Origin: DASQZT01 sp963728965
GTDB lineage: Bacteria > Acidobacteriota > Terriglobia > Bryobacterales > Bryobacteraceae
Direction: 5' to 3'
DNA length: 64,000 nt
Assembly: GCA_963728965.1 (NCBI GenBank)
Contig: CAVSMH010000012.1
Span: forward strand, 124,001-188,000
Part shown: positions 17,591 to 26,020 of the stretch, piece after piece
Layout of the letters: each line of letters starts with the position of its first letter
How positions within the stretch are numbered: the stretch's first letter is position 1
Position numbers and translations under genes: made by a program
The notes under the pieces: model-generated
The model's database searches: none
What the model saw: the letters and a program-made list of their open reading frames with translations, nothing else
Told to the model about the DNA's origin: nothing

Positions 17591-17614
17591 GAGTGGGTAT
17601 TATACTTGCTGAGC
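17591..17614. promoter_or_regulatory. Bidirectional leaderless-type promoter (17.6 kb)
   Basis: The whole gap between two divergent ATGs is 24 bp. On the plus strand TATACT (17601-17606) ends 8 nt before the cupin ATG. On the minus strand TATAAT (17604-17599) ends 8 nt before the other ATG. The boxes overlap. With start of transcription about 7 nt after a -10 box, both mRNAs would begin at or next to the start codon. No Shine-Dalgarno fits in the gap, and I see no good -35 on either side. Confidence 0.55.
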
Positions 17615-17962
17615 ATGGAACATTACGCGTGGGACCGTATGGAGAAGGAAGTTCTGAGCCCCACCATCGCGCGCAAAATCATTTCCGGGGACAAGGCCAT
17701 GGTGGCCCAGGTTTTCCTGGCCAAGGGCGCGGTCGTGCCGGAGCACCACCACGAAAGCGAGCAGATCACCTACATCCTGGAGGGCGCGCTCCGCTTCGAA
17801 ATCGAAGGCCGGGAGATCGTGGTGGCAAAGGGCGAGGTTCTACGCATTCCGTCTAACGTTCCGCATCGCGCCGTGGCGCTCGAAGATACTCTCGACCTGG
17901 ACATCTTCAGCCCCGTCCGGCACGACTGGCTGACCAGGCAGGACGACTACTTGCGAAGGTAA
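17615..17962 (+). CDS. Small cupin domain protein
   Basis: A 115-aa single-domain cupin. Motif 1 is PEHHHESEQITYILEG, with two metal-ligand His and the Glu, and motif 2 is IPSNVPHRAVAL with the last His. All ligands expected for a metal-binding cupin are present. Members this small act as sugar or keto-acid binding proteins, isomerases or dioxygenases; substrate is not evident. The ATG at 17615 is used because earlier start codons would run through the divergent gene. It lies 2 bp upstream of the SDR gene, so the two may act on the same compound. Confidence 0.85.
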   Translation: MEHYAWDRMEKEVLSPTIARKIISGDKAMVAQVFLAKGAVVPEHHHESEQITYILEGALRFEIEGREIVVAKGEVLRIPSNVPHRAVALEDTLDLDIFSPVRHDWLTRQDDYLRR

Positions 17963-17964
17963 CC

Positions 17965-18756
17965 ATGGATCTCGGACTGAAGGACCGTGTTGCCATCGTG
18001 GCGGCGTCCAGCCAGGGCCTGGGTAAGGCGGTGGCGCTGGGCTTGGCGAAGGAAGGCGCGCGGCTGGCATTGTGCGCGCGCACCGAAAAGACGCTGACTG
18101 CCGCCGCGCAGGAGATTTGCGCGGCCACCGGCGCGGCCGTTTTCACGCGCACCCTCGATGTGACGGATTACGCCAAGGTGCGCCGGTTCGTGGCCGAGAC
18201 GGCGGAACACTATGGCCGCCTGGATATCTGCGTGGCCAACGCGGGCGGGCCTCCCTCGAAATCGTTCGCCGAGACCACGGTGGAGGACTGGCAGGCCGCG
18301 GCCCAGCTCAACCTCATGAGCACGGTCTACTTCGCCAAGGAGGTGCTGCCGCGGATGCAGGAACGCCGCTGGGGGCGATTCATTGCCGTGACCTCGGTGA
18401 CCGTGAAACAGCCGGTGGATGGATTGATTCTCTCCAACGCCGTGCGCAGCGGCGTGAGCGGGCTGATCAAGTCGCTCGCCAATGAATACGGGCCTTCCAA
18501 CGTGCTGGTGAACAACGTCTGCCCGGGCTACACCGCCACGGCGCGCCTGATCTCGCTGGCGGAGCAACTAGCGGCCCGGGAGGGCGTGACGCCGGCGGAA
18601 ATCGAAAGCCGCTGGGCGCGGCAGGCGCCGCTCGGACGCGTGGGGCGGCCCGAGGAGTTCGCGAACCTGGTCGTGTTCCTGGCTTCCGAGCGCGCCAGCT
18701 ACATCAGCGGAGCGTCGATCGCCGTCGATGGCGGCCTGGTGAAAGGCCTGTACTGA
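17965..18756 (+). CDS. Short-chain dehydrogenase-like protein lacking Tyr-xxx-Lys
   Basis: A 263-aa protein with the SDR fold. The cofactor motif is AASSQGLGKAVA, in place of the usual TGxxxGIG, and VANAG follows at 90-94. The catalytic Ser is kept (Ser144), but where YxxxK is expected the sequence reads Ser157 and Arg161 (ILSNAVRSG). The C-terminal QAPLGRVGRPEEFANLVVFLAS and YISGASIAVDGG are typical of 3-oxoacyl-ACP-reductase-like SDRs. A subgroup with QP(V/I)DxLxLSNxxR at this place exists, so the change is probably an old specialisation rather than decay. Reaction is unknown. Confidence 0.85.
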   Translation: MDLGLKDRVAIVAASSQGLGKAVALGLAKEGARLALCARTEKTLTAAAQEICAATGAAVFTRTLDVTDYAKVRRFVAETAEHYGRLDICVANAGGPPSKSFAETTVEDWQAAAQLNLMSTVYFAKEVLPRMQERRWGRFIAVTSVTVKQPVDGLILSNAVRSGVSGLIKSLANEYGPSNVLVNNVCPGYTATARLISLAEQLAAREGVTPAEIESRWARQAPLGRVGRPEEFANLVVFLASERASYISGASIAVDGGLVKGLY

Positions 18757-18769
18757 ATCGTGCCGACCG

Positions 18770-18905
18770 GACCCGCCGGCGAAGCCTCCGTCCGTGATCG
18801 CCGTGTACCCGATCGTGGATGTCACCGGCGCGACGGAATATGCGGCCAAAATCTGCGGGCCGTAGTGGTGGCGAACCTGCTCGGCGTACTCATTTACCGG
18901 GCGAA
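18770..18905 (-). pseudogene. Possible decayed gene fragment, minus strand
   Basis: In the 174-bp gap before ftcD, one minus-strand frame reads as plausible protein (RPVNEYAEQVRHHYGPQIL, then AAYSVAPVTSTIGYTAITD, GGFAGG). It resembles the region of type-B carboxylesterases around a YG...ILxxYP segment followed by a YxxxxTDxxF segment, but lacks start, catalytic triad and a reasonable end. It is best seen as a remnant. It could also be chance. Confidence 0.3.
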
Positions 18906-18930
18906 GAGAAGCTAGAATGTGGGTTCTCGC

Positions 18931-20352
18931 ATGGCCGGACAACTCGTAGAGTGCGTTCCCAACTTTTCCGAAGGGCGCGATGCCGCCAAAATGGATGCGA
19001 TCGTTCAGGCGGTGGTCTCGGTGCCGGAGGTGGCGCTGCTCGACCGCGAATCGGACGCCGATCACAACCGTTCGGTGCTGACGTTTGTGGGCCCGCCCGA
19101 GGCGGTGGCCGACGCCGCGCTGCGCAGCGTCGAAAAAGCCGTGGAACTGATCGACCTCCGGCAGCACCAGGGGGCGCATCCGCGCATCGGTGCGGCGGAT
19201 GTGGTGCCGTTCATTCCCATCGAAGGCGTCGCGCTGGAGGATTGCGTCCGTCTGGCGGAGCGCGTCGGGCAGGAAATCTGGAACCGGCTGAAGGTGCCGG
19301 TCTATTTCTACGAGGCCGCGGCGAGGCGGCCCGAGCGCGTCAACCTGGAGAATATCCGGCGCGGGCAGTTCGAAGCGTTGGCGGCGGAGATGGGCACGGT
19401 GGCCGCGCGTGATCCGGATTTGGGCGATCCCGTCTGTCATCCCTCGGCGGGCGCGGTGGTAGTGGGCGCGCGCAAATTTCTCATCGCGTACAACGTCAAC
19501 CTGGGCACGCCGGATGTCAGCATCGCCAGGCGCATTGCCAAGAGCATTCGCTTTTCCTCGGGCGGATTCCGTTACGTAAAATCCATGGGGGTGAACCTGG
19601 CCACGCGCGCGCTGGCGCAGGTTTCGATCAACCTTACCGATTTCGAGCAGACCCCCATGCACCTGGTTTTCGAAACCGTGCGGCGCGAAGCCAAGCGCTA
19701 TGGCGTGCCGGTGGTGGGCAGCGAAATCGTAGGCCTCGTGCCGCGCAAGGCGCTGGAGATGTCTGCGGATTACTTCCTGAGGTTCGAAAACTTTCGGCCG
19801 GAGCTGGTGCTCGAGAATCGGATCGCCGAAGCATTGGCGGCGCGCAGCGGACTGCCCGGGTTCCTGGATGCCCTGGCGGCACCTGCCGCGACGCCCGGCG
19901 GCGGCAGTGCGGCGGCGGCAGCGGCAGCCATGGCCGCGGCATTGGGCGCCATGGTCACGCGCCTGGCCAGGCAGGACAGCGGCCCGTTCGAGGACGATCG
20001 TCGCTTCTTCACCGAAGCCGTGGATCGCGATGCCGCGGCCTTTCAACAGGTGATGGCGGCGTACAAACGGCCCAGGGACGAGCGCGGCCCATACGTGGAA
20101 GAGGCGCTGCACGGCGCCGCCGAAGTTCCTTTGCAGGTGCTGGAGCGCGCGTCGGCGATGGCGGCGCGGCTCGACGCGCTCCAGATCCCGGCGAAGTTCC
20201 GCTCCGACCTGGCTACTGCCAAGGCTCTGCTGGCGGCTGGCATCACCGGCGTGCTGGAAAACGTCCGGATCAATCTGGAATCCATTCAGGACCAGCCCTT
20301 CAAACGGTCCGTCGAAGCCCGATTGCAGGCGGCTGGCGTTTCCGGGCGGTAG
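18931..20352 (+). CDS. ftcD: Bifunctional glutamate formimidoyltransferase/formimino-THF cyclodeaminase
   Basis: A 473-aa two-domain enzyme of histidine degradation. The N-terminal part (about 1-300) is the formimidoyltransferase, with the signature start VECVPNFSEGRD, the DHNRSV motif and PFIPIEG. The C-terminal part (about 305-473) is the cyclodeaminase, recognisable by TPGGGSAAA. It transfers the formimino group from formiminoglutamate to tetrahydrofolate, then releases ammonia to form methenyl-THF. The fused arrangement is like that of animals and some bacteria. The ATG at 18931 is preferred to GTG 18919 because it yields the usual N-terminus. Other hut genes are not in the window. Confidence 0.92.
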   Translation: MAGQLVECVPNFSEGRDAAKMDAIVQAVVSVPEVALLDRESDADHNRSVLTFVGPPEAVADAALRSVEKAVELIDLRQHQGAHPRIGAADVVPFIPIEGVALEDCVRLAERVGQEIWNRLKVPVYFYEAAARRPERVNLENIRRGQFEALAAEMGTVAARDPDLGDPVCHPSAGAVVVGARKFLIAYNVNLGTPDVSIARRIAKSIRFSSGGFRYVKSMGVNLATRALAQVSINLTDFEQTPMHLVFETVRREAKRYGVPVVGSEIVGLVPRKALEMSADYFLRFENFRPELVLENRIAEALAARSGLPGFLDALAAPAATPGGGSAAAAAAAMAAALGAMVTRLARQDSGPFEDDRRFFTEAVDRDAAAFQQVMAAYKRPRDERGPYVEEALHGAAEVPLQVLERASAMAARLDALQIPAKFRSDLATAKALLAAGITGVLENVRINLESIQDQPFKRSVEARLQAAGVSGR

Positions 20353-20362
20353 CATACCTAAT

Positions 20363-23062
20363 ATGGCCAAACAGACAGGACGCCGCGGCTTCCTGAAATC
20401 GGTGGCGCTGGCGAGCGCCGCAGTTTCCGAAGCGAAGGCGCAGACTTCGGCGGCGACGCCACCGGCGGCGGCCACTCCAGCGCCGGCCTCGGCTAAGACA
20501 CTGCCCGTGACCTATCCGCGCCGCTACAGCGGCCGCAACCTGGCCATGCTCGCCTTTCCCTTGGGCGGGGTCGGCGCGGGAGCCATCGCGCTCGGCGGCC
20601 GCGGCCAGTTGCGCGATTGGGAGATCTTCAACCGCTCGGAAAAGGGCCGGTCGCCCCAGTACGCCTTTCCCGCGATCTGGGTGCAGGCGGGCACCGCCAG
20701 GCCGGTGGCGCACGTCCTCGAATCGCGCATCCTGCCGCCGTACGAAGGTCGCGACGGACTCGGCGCGCAGAACGCACCGGGACTATCGCGTCTGGCGGGG
20801 GCGACCTTCACCGGCGAATACCCGCTGGCGCGCATCGATTTTCGCGATGCCAGGCTGCCGGTGCGAGTGCGGCTGGAAGCGTTCTCGCCCTTCGTCCCGC
20901 ACGACGCCGAAGATTCGGGACTGCCGGTGGCCATCCTGCGGTATCGCGTGAGCAATCCCGGAAAGACGGCGGCGAAGGTCTCGATCGCCTTCGCCATCGA
21001 TAACCCGGTGATGGCCGAGGGCCCGGGGGCGAACGCAACCAACGCCGCCCGGGTCAACGAATTCAAGGAGGCGGAGGGACTCGCGGGTCTGTTCATGCGC
21101 AATCCGGGGCTGGAGGCGAGCGCCCCGCGCGCAGGGTCGTTCGCGTTGGCGGTTCTCAATCCCGCCGGCGGGCACGTCAGCCACCTGACCGGATGGCCCA
21201 AGGCGCGGTGGTGGACCAGTCCGCTGCTGTACTGGGACGATTTCACCGCCGATGGCGAGTTGGGGCCGGAGACGGGCCCGCGGGACGCGGTCGGCTCGCT
21301 GTGCCTCCGGCGCCAGATAGCGCCGGGCGGGGAGGCGGAGTTCGCGTTTGTGCTGGCGTGGCACTTTCCCAACCGGACCCCCGCGCGGATGAATTGGTCG
21401 TCGGACGCGGGCCACGGCGATACCGTGATCGGCAACCACTATTGCCGCCGCTTCCCGGACGCCTGGCAGGCAGCCGGGCACGCCGCCCGCAAACTGCCCG
21501 GCCTGGAACAGCGGATGCGCCAGTTCCTCACCGCCATCCGCGAAACAACGCTGCCCGATGCGGTGAAGGAAGCGGCCATGGCGAATGTCTCGACGCTCGC
21601 CGCAACCACCTGTTTCCGCACCGCCGATGGGCGGTTCTTCGGCTGGGAGGGCTCAGGGTGTTGCCACGGCAACTGCGACCACGTGTGGAATTATGAGAGC
21701 ACCACGCACTTCCTGTTTCCGGCCATGGCCCGCTCCATGCGCGAAACCCACCTGGAGGTGTCCGACCGGATGAAGGGGCAAATGCCGATCCGCGTGAACC
21801 TGCCGTTGGGATTTCAGACCGCGGGAACGGCCGCTGCGGATGGCCAGGAGGGCCAGATTATTAAAGCCTATCTCGACTGGCAGCTTTCGGGCGACGATGC
21901 CTGGCTCCGCAAATGGTGGCCCTCGATCAAGCGGGCTCTGGAGTTCGCCTGGGTGAAAGGCGGTTGGGACGGGGATCGCGACGGCGTCTTCGAAGGGGTG
22001 CAGCACAACACCTATGACGTGGAGTTCTACGGCCCGAACCCGATGTGCGGGATCTATTACCTGGGCGCCCTGCGGGCCGGCGCGGAGATGGCGCGCGCGG
22101 CGGGCGATGCCGACGCCGCCGCCGCATACGGCAAGCTGCTCGGACAGGGGCGCGAGTGGATCGACAAGAACCTCTTCAACGGCGAGTACTACGTGCAGCA
22201 TATCCGCGGCATCCCGCGCGACCGGATTGCGCCGGGGCTGATTGCCGGCATGGGTGCCGAAGACCCGGATCATCCCGACTACCAGATGGGAGACGGCTGC
22301 CTGGCGGACCAGTTGGTGGGCCAGTACGTGGCGGACTATGCCGGGCTCGATCCGCTGGTGAGCCGCGATCACATCCGGACGACGATGGAATCGGTCTACC
22401 GCTACAACTACCGGAAGTCGCTCGTCGAACACGACAGCGTGCAGCGAACGTACGTGCTCAACGACGAAGCCGCGCTGCTGGTTTGCGACTACGGCAAAGG
22501 GAAACGGCCAAAGGTGCCGTTTCCCTATTTTTCCGAAGCGTGGACCGGCCTCGAGTACACCGCCGCGGCGCTGATGATGGTGCACGGCATGGTGCGGCAG
22601 GGCTGCGAGATCGTCGAAAGCACCCGCAGGCGGTACGACGGCGAGCGGCGCAATCCGTGGGACGAGAGCGAATGCGGGCCCCACTACGCGCGCGCCATGT
22701 CGGCCTGGAGCGCCTTGCCCGCGCTGACCGGATTCCGCTACGCCGGGCCGCGGAAGCACCTGGTGGTGGCGCCGCGCATCCACGCCGCGGCGATGCGTTC
22801 GTTCTGGGCGGCGGGAACCGGGTGGGGCACCTTCTCGCATCGCCTTGAGAACGGGCGGACGAAGCTCACGGTGTCGGTGTCGTTCGGCAAACTGCCGCTG
22901 GAATCGCTGGAAGTGGCCGGCGGAGCGGCGGGGCCGAGTTCGGTCCGTAGCGGAACGAAGCCAATTGCCCACGACGTGAAGCGCGCCGGCGGCCTGGCGT
23001 TGGTGCGGCTGGCCGAGCCGCTGGAACTCGCCGAAGGCGAGTCGCTTTCGGTGACGGTGTGA
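20363..23062 (+). CDS. Tat-exported GH116 glycosidase
   Basis: An 899-aa enzyme of glycoside hydrolase family 116 (GBA2-like beta-glucosidase/beta-xylosidase). The N-terminus GRRGFLKSVALASA is a twin-arginine signal, so a folded protein is exported. The N-terminal beta domain begins around PLGGVGAGAIALGGRGQL and spans about 60-370. The (alpha/alpha)6 catalytic domain follows, with HNTYDVEFYGPNP, CGIYYLGAL, FPYFSEAWTG and ECGPHYARAMSAW, all characteristic of the family. Its 3' end overlaps the CobW-type gene by GTGA, so the two are translationally coupled. Confidence 0.9.
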   Translation: MAKQTGRRGFLKSVALASAAVSEAKAQTSAATPPAAATPAPASAKTLPVTYPRRYSGRNLAMLAFPLGGVGAGAIALGGRGQLRDWEIFNRSEKGRSPQYAFPAIWVQAGTARPVAHVLESRILPPYEGRDGLGAQNAPGLSRLAGATFTGEYPLARIDFRDARLPVRVRLEAFSPFVPHDAEDSGLPVAILRYRVSNPGKTAAKVSIAFAIDNPVMAEGPGANATNAARVNEFKEAEGLAGLFMRNPGLEASAPRAGSFALAVLNPAGGHVSHLTGWPKARWWTSPLLYWDDFTADGELGPETGPRDAVGSLCLRRQIAPGGEAEFAFVLAWHFPNRTPARMNWSSDAGHGDTVIGNHYCRRFPDAWQAAGHAARKLPGLEQRMRQFLTAIRETTLPDAVKEAAMANVSTLAATTCFRTADGRFFGWEGSGCCHGNCDHVWNYESTTHFLFPAMARSMRETHLEVSDRMKGQMPIRVNLPLGFQTAGTAAADGQEGQIIKAYLDWQLSGDDAWLRKWWPSIKRALEFAWVKGGWDGDRDGVFEGVQHNTYDVEFYGPNPMCGIYYLGALRAGAEMARAAGDADAAAAYGKLLGQGREWIDKNLFNGEYYVQHIRGIPRDRIAPGLIAGMGAEDPDHPDYQMGDGCLADQLVGQYVADYAGLDPLVSRDHIRTTMESVYRYNYRKSLVEHDSVQRTYVLNDEAALLVCDYGKGKRPKVPFPYFSEAWTGLEYTAAALMMVHGMVRQGCEIVESTRRRYDGERRNPWDESECGPHYARAMSAWSALPALTGFRYAGPRKHLVVAPRIHAAAMRSFWAAGTGWGTFSHRLENGRTKLTVSVSFGKLPLESLEVAGGAAGPSSVRSGTKPIAHDVKRAGGLALVRLAEPLELAEGESLSVTV

Positions 23063-24117
23063 GCGCCCGCCCGCTGCTCGTCCTGGTGGGCGGATTTCTC
23101 GGCGCGGGGAAGACCACCCTGATCCTTCGCGCGGCGCGCCTGCTCGAGAGCCGTGGATTGCGCTGCGGCGTCGTCACCAACGATCAGGACAGCGCACTGG
23201 TGGACACCCTCTACGCCGAGGCGCAACAACTCGGCACGCGTGAAGTGGCCGGCGGGTGCTTCTGCTGCCGGTTTTCGGATCTCGTGGATGCGGCCGAAGC
23301 ACTGAGGGCCTATGGCCCCGACGTGATCTTCGCCGAACCGGTGGGCAGTTGCGTGGACCTGGCGGCGACGGTGGTGCAGCCGCTCCAGGCCTCGTGGGGC
23401 GACCGGTATCGCGTGGCGCCGCTGACGGTTCTGGTAGATCCGGAGATGGCGTTGCGCGTCGTGCGCGGCCAAGCCGGCGATGACGTCAGTTACCTGTTTC
23501 GGAACCAGGCGGCGGAGGCGGACCTGTTGTGTCTTTCGAAGACTGACCGGTACCCGGGCCATGTCGAGCTTTCCCTGACGGTGGACTATCGGCTGAGCGC
23601 GGTGACCGGCGCGGGAATCGCGGAATGGCTCCAGGAACTGCTGAACCCCAAACGAGTGGTAGGGGCGCGGCTGTTGGACGTGGACTACGCGCGATACGCC
23701 TCGGCCGAAGCGGCGCTGGTCTGGCTGAACCTGCACGCCGAGATCAAGCTGGACCGCTTGGCAACCCCGGCGGCGATGGCGGGGAGCCTGCTCGACGATC
23801 TGGACCGGCGGTTGACGGAAGGCGGAATTGCCATTGCCCACCTCAAGGTTTTCGACCGCGCGGCCAGCGGTGCCGTGAAGGCCAGCATCTGCGCGAACAG
23901 CGACGAGCCGATGCCCGAAGGCGACCTGGCGGCCTCGCCGGATCGCCGGCACGAACTGGTGGTGAACCTGCGGGCGGTCGGCGAGCCGGAGTCGCTGGAG
24001 GCGGTGGTGCGGGATGCGCTCGCCGCGGTCGAAGGGGAAATTGCGGTCGGGCACCTGCGCTCGTTTCGGCCGCCGCCGCCCGTTCCCCAGCAGCGCGTGA
24101 CGCCGCGCGCTAATTAA
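23059..24117 (+). CDS. CobW/COG0523 GTP-binding metallochaperone-like protein
   Basis: A 352-aa G3E GTPase. Walker A is GGFLGAGKTT (11-20), the metal-binding CxCC motif of the family is CFCC (67-70), and the specificity motif is SKTD. The C-terminal CobW domain is shorter than usual. Such proteins insert Zn, Co or other metals into target enzymes. The start is GTG within the GH116 stop (GTGA), which makes the GH116 product or another partner of the operon a possible client. That link is inference. Confidence 0.88.
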   Translation: MSARPLLVLVGGFLGAGKTTLILRAARLLESRGLRCGVVTNDQDSALVDTLYAEAQQLGTREVAGGCFCCRFSDLVDAAEALRAYGPDVIFAEPVGSCVDLAATVVQPLQASWGDRYRVAPLTVLVDPEMALRVVRGQAGDDVSYLFRNQAAEADLLCLSKTDRYPGHVELSLTVDYRLSAVTGAGIAEWLQELLNPKRVVGARLLDVDYARYASAEAALVWLNLHAEIKLDRLATPAAMAGSLLDDLDRRLTEGGIAIAHLKVFDRAASGAVKASICANSDEPMPEGDLAASPDRRHELVVNLRAVGEPESLEAVVRDALAAVEGEIAVGHLRSFRPPPPVPQQRVTPRAN

Positions 24118-24175
24118 CAAGAAATCGTAATTGAACATACGGCGGCCATCGGAGCCGCTCCCGCAGAATGTCGTG

Positions 24176-25984
24176 ATGCACTGGGGGACTGGGTCGCTGC
24201 TGCGGGTGCTCTTGATGGTACTGAGCATGGGCGGCGGGACGTGGGCGCAGATCCGGCGGACCACGGACGCGCGGGTGAGGGTGAACCTGGACGCCATCGC
24301 CCGCCGGGAAGCGAGCCGCTCCTACCGTTTGAAGAGCGTTCCGAGGCCGCGGCGCTCCCGCGTACGAACGGCGAAAGCGGCGTTGCAGCCCAATGCCGCC
24401 CGCCCCCACGGAGCTGACGCCGAAACCGCCTACCCGCTGTACACGGGCTTTGCTGCCGTGCTCGACACCTACCGCACCACGCCTCCGGATTCCGGCGGGG
24501 CGGTGAGCGGGAACGATGTGGTCACCATGCTCAACGCCCAGGTACAGATCCAGTCGCGCAGCGGCGAAATCCGCGCGGACTATCCCATCGACCTGAACCG
24601 GTTCTGGAGCGGTCTGGGCAACTTCACCACGACGTTCGACCCGCGGATTCAGTACGACGCGGAGAACGGCCGTTGGATCGCCGCGGCGGGCGTGAATCCC
24701 GGCGGCAAATCGGCCGCGTTGGTAGTCGGCGTCTCCGCGACCGCCGACCCCGGCGGCGATTGGAACATGTACAAAATCGATGTCGGGGTGGCCGGATGTT
24801 GGGCCGACTATCCCGTACTCGGGTTCAATGCCAACTGGATCGTGCTTTCTGCCAATCTCTTCCGCCTTCCCCCGGCGGGCGCCTACGATCGCACGGATGT
24901 GTATGTGTTCAACAAGTCGGATCTCTACCACAAGGGCGAAGGCGAGTACCTGACATTCAGCGACGATGCCGGCGAATTCTCCGCGGTGCGCGATTCCGAT
25001 AACTCGCATCCCGACGCGTTCTATTTCGTGCAGGTTTCGATGGGCGACACCGGCAGTGTGAGAGTCAGTGTGTTGCAGGGACCGGGGGCGGAACAGTTCA
25101 CCGCGGGAGCGGGCGAGATCAGTCTCCCGGATTCCTGGGCCGAGTCGGCTCCCAGCGACTACGATTTTGCGCCGCAGCTCGGCTCCTGGGCCAAGGTTTA
25201 CACGGGGGACAGCCGTTTGCAGAACTGCGCGATGCGCGGCGGAAGCATCTGGTGCGCGCATACCGTGTTTCTACCGGCTGCGAAGGCGGATCATACCGCG
25301 GTGCAGTGGTTCCAGATCGATCCCGTGGAGAACCGGCTGCTCGATACCGGGCGCATCGAGGATTCGACCGGGCTTGTCTTCTATGCCTTTCCGTCGATCG
25401 CCGCAAACCGCAATGGCGAGGTGCTGATCGGCTTTACACAGTTCAGCCGGAGCGGCTATCCGGATGCCGGTTTTTCACTGCGCACCGTGTCGGACGCGGG
25501 CGAAGCTACCTGGCAGAAGACTGTCTTCAAGCGCGGCGAGGCGCCCTATATCGCAATCGGATTTGACGAGGGGGGCAATCGCTGGGGCGATTTCAGCGCG
25601 ACCATGGTGGACCCGGTGGATGATGTCGCCTTCTGGACCATCCAAGAGTACGCGGCGACTCCGACGCAGGGCTACCTGGGACGTTGGGGCACCTGGTGGG
25701 CCCAGATCGTCCCTCCGTCGGCCGGCCGGTCGTGCGCCTATTCGCTAACCGCATCGGCCTTGTCTTTCGATGCCGCCGGAGGAGCGGCCACCGTCAGCGT
25801 CATCACGGACGCGGGGTGTCCGTGGATGGCCACCAGTGATTCGGGATGGCTGACGGTCGCCTCAGGGGCGATCGGCAGCGGTAGCGGAATCGTATCCTTC
25901 ACGGTCGCGCCGAAACGAAGTTCGGGCAGCCTGGCTGCGACCATCACGATCGCGGGACAGGCAATCGAAGTCAGTCAGAGATAG
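24176..25984 (+). CDS. Secreted protein with C-terminal BACON domain
   Basis: A 602-aa exported protein. The ATG at 24176 gives a signal peptide ending WAQ; an in-frame TTG at 24131 would add 15 residues. The body (about 60-500) is beta-rich with repeated Trp/Asp/Gly motifs that look like a beta-propeller. The last 85 residues are a BACON domain, with CAYSLTASALSFDAAGG and CPWMATSDSGWLTV, a carbohydrate- or mucin-associated Ig-like fold common in Bacteroidetes and acidobacteria. Role is likely binding at the cell surface. No catalytic motif is seen. Confidence 0.82.
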   Translation: MHWGTGSLLRVLLMVLSMGGGTWAQIRRTTDARVRVNLDAIARREASRSYRLKSVPRPRRSRVRTAKAALQPNAARPHGADAETAYPLYTGFAAVLDTYRTTPPDSGGAVSGNDVVTMLNAQVQIQSRSGEIRADYPIDLNRFWSGLGNFTTTFDPRIQYDAENGRWIAAAGVNPGGKSAALVVGVSATADPGGDWNMYKIDVGVAGCWADYPVLGFNANWIVLSANLFRLPPAGAYDRTDVYVFNKSDLYHKGEGEYLTFSDDAGEFSAVRDSDNSHPDAFYFVQVSMGDTGSVRVSVLQGPGAEQFTAGAGEISLPDSWAESAPSDYDFAPQLGSWAKVYTGDSRLQNCAMRGGSIWCAHTVFLPAAKADHTAVQWFQIDPVENRLLDTGRIEDSTGLVFYAFPSIAANRNGEVLIGFTQFSRSGYPDAGFSLRTVSDAGEATWQKTVFKRGEAPYIAIGFDEGGNRWGDFSATMVDPVDDVAFWTIQEYAATPTQGYLGRWGTWWAQIVPPSAGRSCAYSLTASALSFDAAGGAATVSVITDAGCPWMATSDSGWLTVASGAIGSGSGIVSFTVAPKRSSGSLAATITIAGQAIEVSQR

Positions 25985-25998
25985 TCTACCGGCATGCA

Positions 25999-26020
25999 GG
26001 CGGCGGGCTAAACCGCCGCC
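25999..26020. terminator. Hairpin between convergent genes
   Basis: A perfect 8-bp stem (GGCGGCGG/CCGCCGCC) with a 6-nt GCTAAA loop sits at the shared end of the BACON gene and the convergent aminotransferase, whose stop lies in the loop. It lacks a T-run on either side, so it is either a Rho-assisted bidirectional terminator or an mRNA end stabiliser. Confidence 0.5.

Noticed and set aside
18568..20475. 635-codon minus-strand frame over ftcD
   Set aside because: Antisense to a clear FtcD; only the small piece in the intergenic gap looks protein-like, and that is reported separately.
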